Origin: Pycnopodia helianthoides
Lineage: Eukaryota > Echinodermata > Asteroidea > Forcipulatida > Asteriidae
Reading direction: 5' to 3'
NCBI GenBank assembly: GCA_032158295.1
Contig: CM063252.1
Coordinates: forward strand, 10,032,744-10,096,743
Length of the DNA: 64,000 nucleotides
Shown here: in pieces, positions 24,801 through 36,800 of the stretch
Numbering within the stretch: the first letter of the stretch is position 1
Layout of the letters: every line of letters begins with the position of its first letter
Position numbers and translations under genes: made by a program
The notes under the pieces: generated by a model
Seen by the model: only the letters and a program-made list of their open reading frames with translations
What the model was told of the DNA's origin: nothing
The model's database searches: none

Positions 24801-27800
24801 ATTTAACAGACTTTCCACAACATAATAAATCAACTTGGGTAGCAGATTGATGACATGCAGATAAAAACCCTTATTTTCAGGTGTTACAATTAAAAGAGTG
24901 TTATATGGTTGTTGAGGCATTGCATGGTGAGGTATCAATGTATATTCGGTTTGCGGTAACACCATGTGTATATCTACTTTGCTGTGTAGATTTTTGCTCT
25001 TTAGAGAACTTGTCTTGCTGTTTGTTCTGCTATCGCGGAGTAGATTTAACAGACTTTCCACAACACTATAAATAAACCACAAATAAATAAACCACGGTAG
25101 GGGCCCTAATTTTTGCTCTTTAGAGAACTTGTCTTGCTGTTTGTTCTGCTATCGCGGAGTAGATTTAACAGACTTTCCACAACACTATAAATAAACCACA
25201 AATAAATAAACCACGGTAGGGGCCCTAATTTTTGCTCTTTAGAGAACTTGTCTTGCTGTTTGTTCTGCTATCGCGGAGTAGATTTAACAGACTTTCCACA
25301 ACACTATAAATAAACCACAAATAAATAAACCACGGTAGGGGCCCTAATTTTTGCTCTTTAGAGAACTTGTCTTGCTGTTTGTTCTGCTATCGCGGAGTAG
25401 ATTTAACAGACTTTCCACAACACTATAAATAAACCACAAATAAATAAACCACGGTAGGGGCCCTAATTTTTGCTCTTTAGAGAACTTGTCTTGCTGTTTG
25501 TTCTGCTATCGCGGAGTAGATTTAACAGACTTTCCACAACACTATAAATAAACCACAAATAAATAAACCACGGTAGGGGCCCTAATTTTTGTTCTTTAGA
25601 GAACTTGTCTTGCTGTTTGTTCTGCTATCGCGGAGTAGATTTAACAGACTTTCCACAACACTATAAATAAACCACAAATAAATAAACCACGGTAGGGGCC
25701 CTAATTTTTGCTCTTTAGAGAACTTGTCTTGCTGTTTGTTCTGCTATCGCGGAGTAGATTTAACAGACTTTCCACAACACTATAAATAAACCACAAATAA
25801 ATAAACCACGGTAGGGGCCCTAATTTTTGCTCTTTAGAGAACTTGTCTTGCTGTTTGTTCTGCTATCGCGGAGTAGATTTAACAGACTTTCCACAACACT
25901 ATAAATAAACCACAAATAAATAAACCACGGTAGGGGCCCTAATTTTTGCTCTTTAGAGAACTTGTCTTGCTGTTTGTTCTGCTATCGCGGAGTAGATTTA
26001 ACAGACTTTCCACAACACTATAAATAAACCACAAATAAATAAACCACGGTAGGGGCCCTAATTTTTGTTCTTTAGAGAACTTGTCTTGCTGTTTGTTCTG
26101 CTATCGCGGAGTAGATTTAACAGACTTTCCACAACACTATAAATAAACCACAAATAAATAAACCACGGTAGGGGCCCTAATTTTTGCTCTTTAGAGAACT
26201 TGTCTTGCTGTTTGTTCTGCTATCGCGGAGTAGATTTAACAGACTTTCCACAACACTATAAATAAACCACAAATAAATAAACCACGGTAGGGGCCCTAAT
26301 TTTTGTTCTTTAGAGAACTTGTCTTGCTGTTTGTTCTACTATCACGGAGTAGACTTAACAGACTTTCCACAACACTATAAATAAACCACAAATAAATAAA
26401 CCAGGGTAGGGGCCCTAAATGTAGCCTCCTCTTGGGGGGAGGGGGGATCTCTAGCCAACGGCACTAGGGGTGAGGTTTATTACGGGCACTTACTTTTTCT
26501 TGACTGCTCGCGAGGAAGTCATCGTCGCCGGATATATCAAGTTCTTCTTGAATGTCTTCGCTGATGTCTTCACTGATGCTGTTCCCTTCATTCAGACTAT
26601 TGCCCTCGTTGCTCTTCTGGCTCTTCTGTCCCTGGAGTGAGTCACGCTCTGGCTGTCTTGAGAACTGTAGAATACAACAATAGTCAAACTTTAGGGAAAC
26701 AATCTGAAAAAATCCTGACATATAGATAAAATGACAAATAAAAACCCTGAATTTTCAGGTTTTACATTTTTAAGAGGTTTAATAGACTTTCCACAACACC
26801 ATTAAAAAAACAACGAGGGCAGCAGGCCAACATGTAGGCTCCCAAATGTGAGGATAATGCTTCCTGAACTTCCTGGTTGGCCTACATGTACATGCAGCTC
26901 CCCATGTAGGCTCCCCATTGGAGGATGAAGCCTCTTGAACCTCCTGGTTGGCCTAAATGCAGCCCGACCAGGTAGGCTCCCCATTGTGAGGATAAAGCCT
27001 CCTGAACCTCCTGGTTGGCCTACATGCAGCCTCTCCATGTAGGCTCCCCATTGGAGGATAAAGCCTCCTGAACCTCCTGGTTGGCCTACATGCAGCCTCT
27101 CCATGTAGGCTCCCCATTGGAGGATAAAGCCTCCTGAACCTCTTGGTTGGCCTACATGCAGCCTCTCCATGTAGGCTCCCCATTGGAGGATGAAGCCTCC
27201 TGAACCTCCTGGTTGGACCTACATGCAGCCTCTCCATGTAGGCTCCCCATTGGAGGATGAAGCCTCCTGAACCTCCTGGTTGACCTACATGCAGCCTCTC
27301 CATGTAGGCTCCCCATTGGAGGATAAAGCCTCCTGAACCTCCTGGTTGGCCTACATGCAGCCTGTCCATGTAGGCTCCCCATTGGAGAATAAAGCCTCCT
27401 GAACCTCTTGGTTGGCCTACATGCAGCCTCTCCATGTAGGCTCCCCATTGGAGGATAAAGCCTTCTGAACCTCTTGGTTGGCCTACATGCAGCCTCTCCA
27501 TGTAGGCTCCCCATTGGAGGATGAAGCCTCCTGAACCTCCTGGTTGGCCTACATGCAGCCTCTCCATGTAGGCTCCCCATTGGAGGATAAAGCCTCCTGA
27601 ACCTCCTGGTTGACCTACATGCAGCCTCTCCATGTAGGCTCCCCATTGGAGGATAAAGCCTCCTGAACCTCCTGGTTGGCCTACATGCAGCCTGTCCATG
27701 TAGGCTCCCCATTGGAGAATAAAGCCTCCTGAACCTCTTGGTTGGCCTACATGCAGCCTCTCCATGTAGGCTCCCCATTGGAGGATAAAGCCTTCTGAAC

Positions 27801-30800
27801 CTCTTGGTTGGCCTACATGCAGCCTCTCCATGTAAGGCTCCCCATTGGAGGATGAAGCCTCCTGAACCTCCTGGTTGGCCTACATGCAGCCTCTCCATGT
27901 AGGCTCCCCATTGAGGATAAAGCCTCCTGAACTTCCTGGTTGGCCTACATGCAGCCTCTCCATGTAGGCTCCCCATTGGAGGATAAAGCCTCCTGAACCT
28001 CTTGGTTGGCCTACATGCAGCCTCTCCATGTAGGCTCCCCATTGGAGGATGAAGCCTCCTGAACCTCCTGGTTGGCCTACATGCAGCCTCTCCATGTAGG
28101 CTCCCCATTGGAGGATAAAGCCTCCTGAACCTCCTGGTTGGCCTACATGCAGCCTCTCCATGTAGGCTCCCCATTGGAGGATGAAGCCTCCTGAACCTCC
28201 TGGTTGGCCTACATGCAGCCTCTCCATGTAGGCTCCCCATTGGAGGATGAAGCCTCCTGAACCTCATGTTTTGTACAATTAGAAGATTTTCAGACTCTCT
28301 ACCACCATAAATTTAAAAAAGAACTATAGTAATGCGCCTACATGTAGGCTCCCAATGTAACTCCCTATTGTGACCATGACGCCTCCTGAACCTCATGTTT
28401 GGCCTAAGTTGAGAAAATAATAGAAAATGGAAATGACAAGTCAGCAGTTGGTTTCGTTAACAGACATAACAAGTTAATGCTATCGGCTGCTCACCAAAAT
28501 ACCAATTGGTGCTCGATATGGGGCAGAGGGTACCCCACCCCTATTGTGTCTTCATTGTGTGCTTGGAATCTCAGGAATTCTTTGGAGGATTTTAGGGGGG
28601 GGGGTCTATACAAGAGGAAAATAGTGTGTTATAGTATCGGAACATTGGGGGGGGGGACCCACTGCCCCATATCGGGCAGGCTATACAAAATACACTGACT
28701 GACTATTTTGACTAGTCGATTGACCGGAGGGTTCAAGTGAAAAACCTACCACCTAAATTAAAATCGAAACTGACGAAAGGTCAGCACCTGAACTTGCTCC
28801 TTTATATTTTACTAACCATCAGAGTGGTTATCCAAAATAATGCAAATCTTATGCTATTTTTTTTCGTAGCACTTTTTATCGATGATTATTATTCACAATG
28901 TAATCAACAAGAGTGTCTCTTTGTGAAAACTGAGCGAATCTTAAAATATTGTCATTTTGCTGTTTAGTGTAGTTATAAAACTGTTAGTTGCCTTGTTACA
29001 CAGGTCAATTTTTACTGGCAACTTGGAGGCAAGCAACTGCACTGTATGCACAAGGAACACTTAGGCAGCACAGCAGACATCCTCCTGGCCGGTAACTCAC
29101 TATCCCCAGGAAAATAATAAGAAAACTGAAATATGAATGAAATTTGCTTGTTGGAGATTGCCTGGAACTGGTTGCCTGTAAACTGCCTCTTGTGGCACAG
29201 CCTTTACAATTTAAGATAAGAAATCTAGGCATACTGTCAAAATCAATGAAAACACCCTACAAGTGAAATAAAATTGATTTGCCAAAATTTATGGTATATG
29301 AAAAAAAATTATATTATTCGTTGGAACGTTGACAAAATGATGGGTTTGCTGAGGGATAGTGACAGAAATTGTTCACTGTCCCAGGCTTGATAACAAATCA
29401 GAATATTTTGTAGGAGCAAATTAGCGTTGACGACCATGACCTCTAAAATGACTTTTAATTGACGTTTTAAGTGTTTTTGCTAATTTATGGAAAAATTCTT
29501 TCACTGTCGATGTATAGTGATTTCTGTAATGGAATTTTGACGAGCATTTTGTCATTGGAAAACAAGATAAATTGTTCAGCGTCACAACCACTTGCAATAA
29601 CTCAAGATGGGTTTTTTTTAGAGTGTTTTGCAACAGCAAAAAAGGGAAATCTTTCGCTGCCCCAACCCAGATAAAACTCAATGTTTTTTTTTGTTAACAA
29701 ATTTGTTCTCTACTGAAACCTGTGTAAAACTCATATTAAGAATCTTTTGGGGGGACAGAAAGAAAAAGATTTTACTGTCACAATCTTGAACCACCCCCCC
29801 CTCCCCCTCCCCCCCCCCCCCCTGGAGTAACTCACAATCATTTTTTCAGAGTGTTTTTATATGACATAAAAGTGAAACACTTCACTGCCACAACCTGTAT
29901 AAAAGTCATCGTTTTTTTTCCTTCAAAACCTGGGCATACTGTTGACATCCATGAAAACAACCCAAAAGTGAAATAAACTTGATTCGCCAAAATTGATGCT
30001 ATACGACAAAATGTTTTCTTCATGCGAACGTTGACAAATTAATAATAATAACAATAATAATAACTGGTTCTTATATCGCGCATTTTCCAATAAAGCATCA
30101 ATGCACTTGACACTAGTGCCCTGGTCATTGGGCCGATAGCATTCCTGTAATCTTTCTCAGCTCCCAGGGGAGTATACAGCCCTGGGCTGCCGTGGCGCTC
30201 CAAAGGCTAAATGATGAGTTCTGCTGAGGGATAGTGACAGAAATTGTTCACTGTCGAGATGCTTGGTAACAAATCACAATGGATTTTGTAGGAGCGATTA
30301 GCATTGACTACCATGACCTCTAAAATGGCTGATAATTGATGTTTTAAGTGTGTTGCTAATTTATGGACAAATTAAACGGACAAATATGTCACTGTCAATG
30401 TGTAACGATTTGTGCCATAACCTATAATGAAATTTTGACAGAGCATTTTGTAACTGAGAAATTGTTCAGTGTCACAACCACTTGCAGTATAGAGTCACGA
30501 TGGTTTTATGCAAAGCAATTTGCAATGGCATAAAAGCAAGGTCTTTAACATATGTGAAACTCATTACGATAAGAATTTTAAAAAAGGAAACTGATTTACT
30601 GCCACAGGCCTGGAATTTCATCTTTGAGAGGGCAAGGCCGTTTCCATTTTTAAAAGGGCACTACCATTGGGAAAATCTTAAAGTCTACGGGCAACTTTTG
30701 AAGGGGCACCAAGGCCAAGAGCAGGGCCCTTCGTGGCCTCCGTGTAATTCCAGGCCTGCTGCCATCAGCCCTACAACAACTCACGACAGAGTGTTTTGTG

Positions 30801-33800
30801 GTACAGCCTAATATGGAACATCCTTGTATTAGTAATCAGAAGGGAAGTATTTCAAAACCTCGACTGCCGGAATCACCCTGATTGGATTTCACGTGCACAT
30901 GGTGATACATGCGCAAATAAGTCATTTCCTGCCAAACTCAAAACTGGCTTTACTAGCTGATCATACAATAACTACATGTAATTAGGGCCTGTAAGGAAGT
31001 ATTTCTAAACTAATAACGACAATAACTACATGTAGTTGGTATAAAACGCTTTATCATTTCATATCATTTCATTTCATTTATTAATTCTGGTTGTGAAGCC
31101 AAGGACTCTCAGAAAGGGAACTCAATCACTATAACCATGGAGGAAGTTCCTCCATGCTATAACTAGCCAAGAACCCCATTAAGAGAAGACAAAGAAGAAA
31201 GTTTCAGTTTTAGGTGTGGGAGGAAAACCCCAGAGAAATATTCCAGGGAAAACCCACGCAATCAGGCAGGGACTGAAAAAACCCAATCCACGTACACGCA
31301 GTGCCCCGGTGTGATTTGAACTGGGGTGGAAGGCAGAGGTGGAAGGCAAGGCAAGATACCACTACGCCAACCTATCTATGGGCGTCTCAAAGTGCTTATT
31401 TTTATATATTTCCAGAGGAAATTTTTAAGTTTTTAAAATATGCGACCCACTTATATGTAATATATCTTGTAAGGTTACAAGGTGCTGCGGTGCATTCAGC
31501 TGCCACTGCCAGACACATCGGGGCAAACCCCTTCTCTTAGCGATAAGTGCAACTGGGTTCTTTTACGTGCATTACACAACACACGGAACCAGAAGCCTTT
31601 ACGTCCCATCCAAAGGACAAAGCAATAATGGGTTAAGTGTCTTGCTTAGGGACACAAGTGTCAAGACCTGGACTCGAACCCACACTCTGCAGATCGGAAA
31701 CACCAGAGCTCAAGTCCAGTAGGCTTGACAGCTCAAGGCACACCACATATGTGACCTGATCTATCGAAATGAGGAATGTGTCAGACAGAACGTATTGCTT
31801 GTAATTCGCCATACCAAAGTTGGTCACATTCAAAAATCATGAAAAACACTACAAAAAACGATTCCGCGATTTCGGTGGTATTAGGTTAAATAAAACTTGA
31901 TTTTTCTTGTCGTGGTCTTACCTTTAGTTGAAAAGATGAATAAATACCCCCCAAAAACGTTTTCTTGAGCATGTTTGTACACAATTATTACTCTTCAAAG
32001 TTATTTAAAAACGAGTATCTAAACAAACACGTCGTAAAAAAAATGGAAGTGGCCTTGTCTTTTAGACTTTCTTCATTTCCCGATAACTTCGGACTGGAAT
32101 AAGCTACGGAATTAATAATGGTATTGCTGGAAAGCCAGTGAGTTCTTGTTAACACGGTATGCACAACTCAATTTTATAAAGGGGACGATATATTCCTCAT
32201 TTCGACAGATCGGGTCACATATATAGAATGTTTAAGACAACACATCATTTGATATCATGGATGTGTCAGTTTTCTTTACTTCAAATGACAATTTCACATT
32301 TTTTGACGATTGTGGCGTGGGGGGCGTCACATATTGCAATGGAATACAAGAACAGTCCCTCCATGAGATAAACTCTTGAACAGACTGTGCAAGTCTAGCG
32401 GTATCCAAACAGATTTAGGAACCTTGTCTTCCCAACTAGACACCGGACACTGGACACCTTTGGTAATTGTCAAAGACCAGTATTCTCAGTTGGTGTATCT
32501 CAACATATGCACAAAATAACAAACCTGTGAAAATTTGAACTCAATTGGTTGTCAAAGTTGCGAGATAATAGCGGAAGAAAAAACACCCTTGTCACACGAA
32601 GTTGTGTGCTTTCAGATGCTTGATAAGTTGATTTCGAGACCTCGCACCAATTCAAATATTTCAGTGGGAAATTACTTCTTTCTCAAAAACTACGTTACTT
32701 CAGAGGGAGCCGTTTCTCACAATGTTTTATACTATCAACAGCTCTCCATTGCTCGTTACCAAGTAAGTTTTTATGCTAACAATTATTTTGAGTAATTACC
32801 AATAGTGTCCCGTGCCTTTAATGTGTGCAGGAAACAGAACAGCACACTTTAACCCCCCTACTGTCAGTGACTCTTGCCAACATTTTCCAGTGAGTTGACC
32901 AACCATTTGAAACCATTCGACTGCCAAGGTTGTGTACGGTGGCACAACTGTGCACAGAACTAACTGTGTACTGTGTACATGCATTCCCTAATGGTATCAT
33001 ATTTCAGGCTGGCATAGTTCATCTATCATTCCAAACCACTTGAATGGTAGTGAATGGTCAGACAGCAAGAGGGTTAATGGATCCTAAAGCTTGAATAAAG
33101 TCTCTAACCCTTGATGACAATAAAGATAATAATATGGACTGTAGTACTTATTGTGCACTTTATCACACCCAACTCAAAGCACTCATTATTTTTTACGACA
33201 GGTATGCAGAGCTATGTTTGAATTATGAAACCACTTTTGGATAGCACCTTGTAAGGGTTTACCAGGGACAACTTTGCTTAGCAAAAAGTAGCAGGTTACC
33301 AGTCGGAAATGTTGTATGTTACGTGGTACTTTGGGCTGGTAACCTTATTCTGGTAATTTTGTTGTGCTAAGCTACTTGTTGTGCTTAAGCAGCTGTATGA
33401 AAATTGGACCCTGGGCCCAATTTCATAGAGCTGCATAGGCACAAAAAGAAGCTAAGCACAACAAAAATATGCTAACCCGGTTACCGGCCAAAATACAATG
33501 TCACATGTACAATCTGTGACTGGTATCCTGCTTATTTTTGCTTAGCAGAAATATTTCAAGCATAATTTTTTGCTTAAGCAGCTCTATGAAATTGGGCCCT
33601 GGTGATGTGGCACAATCTCCAGCCAATCTTGCCATAAACACCGGATGTAAACCCCCTGCTCTTTATAACACTGGTACTGGGTTCTATTACATGCATTACG
33701 TAACACATGGGAATATTGGTTGAGTGTCTTGCTCAAGGACACAGCTGCCACGACCATAGCCTTTTGTCAAGGCCTTCGTGTCTTGGAGCTGCAATGCCAA

Positions 33801-36800
33801 GCGACTGAAATGGGAGACCACGCACGCGAGTGGCGCAGCCACGAGGGCCATTTCCAACTTGTTTGCGGTTTCTTATGTGTTTCTTTATAATCTCGACTTT
33901 GCTACAAAAACCGCAAACAAGTTGGAAAAGGCCCTCGTGGCTGCGCCACTCGCGTGCGTGGTCTCCCATTTCAGTCGCTTGGCATCGCAGCTCCAAGACA
34001 CGAAGGCCTTGGCAAAAGGCTACCATGACCGGGACCCCAGCCCACACTCTGACAACACCAAAACTTTGGTCCGTTGCACTAGACCGCTAGGCCACGACAC
34101 ACTATTGTGCCTGTTTAGATTTTAACCAATGCCATTTTTTATATTACCGTGTTAAGCGCCCTAGAGCACGCCTGCATGATTGGGGCGCTTTACAAATGTT
34201 GGTACTATTTATTTGTTTATTTATTTAATTAAATTTACCCAGTCAATTTTCGATTGTTTTCTCTACTTAAATGTATTAAACAACGAATTAATTATCACAC
34301 TGCAAAGATAAATTACATCATAAATATATTCATTAAAGGCCCTGTACACTATTGGTAAGATCGAAAAACACAAATGTTCACACATAACTTACACGATTTA
34401 AAGTAAGTAATGGTAGAAAGGGTTCCTTAAAATATTTCTGCCTAAAATGCTATCGTTTCTGAGAAATGAATAAAACAAGTTTTTATCGCGCGCGATAATA
34501 AACTCGATGTTTGAAAAACAGAAAACACATAAGGTCTCTTTTCACTATTTTCTCATGACCAATTGAGCTCAAATTTTCACAGGTTTGTGATTTCATGTAT
34601 ATGGTTAATCACACAAAACATGAACTTTGTTTGCGACTGTTTTGTCAGCTCTACCAATCCTGTATAATACCTTTAACTGTGATGTAACTCGCCAATTTGA
34701 CTAGCGATAACCAGCGCTCCCGGGTTAGGTTGAACCCAGCTGGATTAGCTAGTCAAAACCATGCAGCGTTCCAGTGACATCTAGATCGGCTGTGGTTAAG
34801 TCTGGTCCACTCCAGTCACCCACCACCCCCAACTAGCTCAAGAGTAAGAGGAAACCAACCTACCTCTGGAAATCGTCCTCATAATCCTCGCTGGCTTCAC
34901 TCTTAGAGAGGTCAAAACTCATCTTGTCTAGCTTGTTATCCAACGCCTTCAGGTCCTTCCAGTCTGGGCTCTGGGTATCTAAGGATTCAAAAAAAAAACA
35001 GACATCAGGGCCCAATTTTATAAAGCTTCTTAACGGCCGATTCTGTGCTTACGTACGAGTTTCTTTTTCATAGCACTGCTAACCGTAAGCACACGAAAAG
35101 GTATGCTAACCTTTCGGTGCTTACTGCCCGAAAATGAATGACGTAACAATGCAATTACATGGTGAACGCGCAAGATGACTGCCTTGTTTTCTTGCTAACC
35201 TGTGAAATACGCTTATGCTTAAGCAAATTTTTCTGCTACAGTTAGCACAAAAATTTGCTTACTTTTAAGCAGCGCTATGAAATTGGGCCCAGGTGATAAC
35301 CCACAAAGGAGACTGACTGGGTTAAAGACACAGTACACATTTGGTAATGACTCTGAAAATTAATTGCAATAAAAACTTACTTGGTAAGAAGTACATCAGC
35401 CTTGGGTAGTACATTGAATTTTGAGAAACTTTGCACTTCCAAATACTACGGTTATAGAAAATATATCACTTTTTATTCCCCAAAATTTGAATCTGAGAGA
35501 AACGCTTCTCAGACTGTGTATTCCTGTGGGGAATATTCTTCCTGCGTGGAAATATTCGCTCCGGTTTTTCGGTGATATCTCAAAAACGTGACTACCTTTT
35601 GAAGTGAAATTTTCACAGGTTAGTTTTATTGTATGTACCTACATTTATATAGGATTAACACAATCAGTAGGCTCCAATTACCAACTGTGTACTGTGCCTT
35701 TAAAGGGAAGGTATACGATTGGTAATCACTATTAAAATTAATGGCAATAAAAACTTACTCAAAAACGCTACCACCTTTTTAATGATGTTTTCACAGGTTA
35801 GTTTTATTGTATATATCTACATTCATATAGGATTAAAACAATTGAACGGTTCCAAAAATCAAAGGTATACGTTCCCTTTAACATAAACTAGTGTGAACAA
35901 AGATAAATTGACTAGAAGAGGATGTGGCATGATAGTCAAGCACACTGAACTGAAGCTCTGGTGTTTCTGACCAGCAGAGTGTGGGTTCGAGTCCTGGTCT
36001 TTACACTAGGTCTGGGCTCTATTTCATGGCTCTGCTTACCGCCCAAAAAATTCTGCGCTTGCGATCACCATTCTTCGCTTACAGGGCAAGCGCCGAATTT
36101 CTGCGCTAGCTGTGTAAGCGAAGAATGCCTAGTAATGTGGACCATGCACATGCGCACAGACAGAAATTCCCTTCTAACCCGTGAAATACGCTTGACATAA
36201 GTGCAGAATTCCCTGCTTCCATAAGCGCCAATTCTTTGCCTACGGTAAGGAAATCGGGCCCTGATCTGGTCCAGTAAGCATTTTGAGCTACAAGCTATGC
36301 AGTCTTGTGGATTCTCCCACCCCCCTCTTAAATTTGAGCCCTGACAAATATACTTTTGTACCCGCCAATATTACTTACCTTTAGCCCCTCCCTTCCCTGT
36401 TAATGGTGGAGCCCCTGCCAGGGATCCCATCCCACCTCCTGTGAGTGATGGAGCATTGAGCAAGGAGGACAATCCACCTGCTTTTGGGGGTGGCGTTTTG
36501 GGGGGAGACTGTGGAGGGCTCTCTCTTTTTGACTTCAAGCTTTAAGTAAATAACAAGAAAAATTGATTTAATTGATTTGCTTATCCCAAAAAGGATACAA
36601 CTAAAATATAAGGTTTTCCCGTTCAATTTCATCAAAAATTAAATCAACTTCATTAAAATGATTTAAATCGCAACTTCTTTTTAATAATTTATGAGCTTTC
36701 AAGACTACTTGTTCACCACTCTCCAGTTGAATTTCTGCTACCTATTTACAATTGATCAAATTGAATGGTTGAACAGCCTCCTGCTTACTGGCTTTTGAGA

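Noticed and set aside
24480..25082. 200-codon minus-strand frame
   Set aside because: It follows the duplicated founder units of the 119-bp satellite; internal peptide repeats mirror the DNA repeats.
27152..28267. Open frames of 115-371 codons on the minus strand
   Set aside because: They are the 66-bp minisatellite read in different frames; overlapping frames are equally open, and no splice sites or homologues support them.
33733..34125. Overlapping frames on both strands of 86-115 codons
   Set aside because: They translate the two arms of the 264-bp hairpin, which explains the matching peptides on opposite strands.
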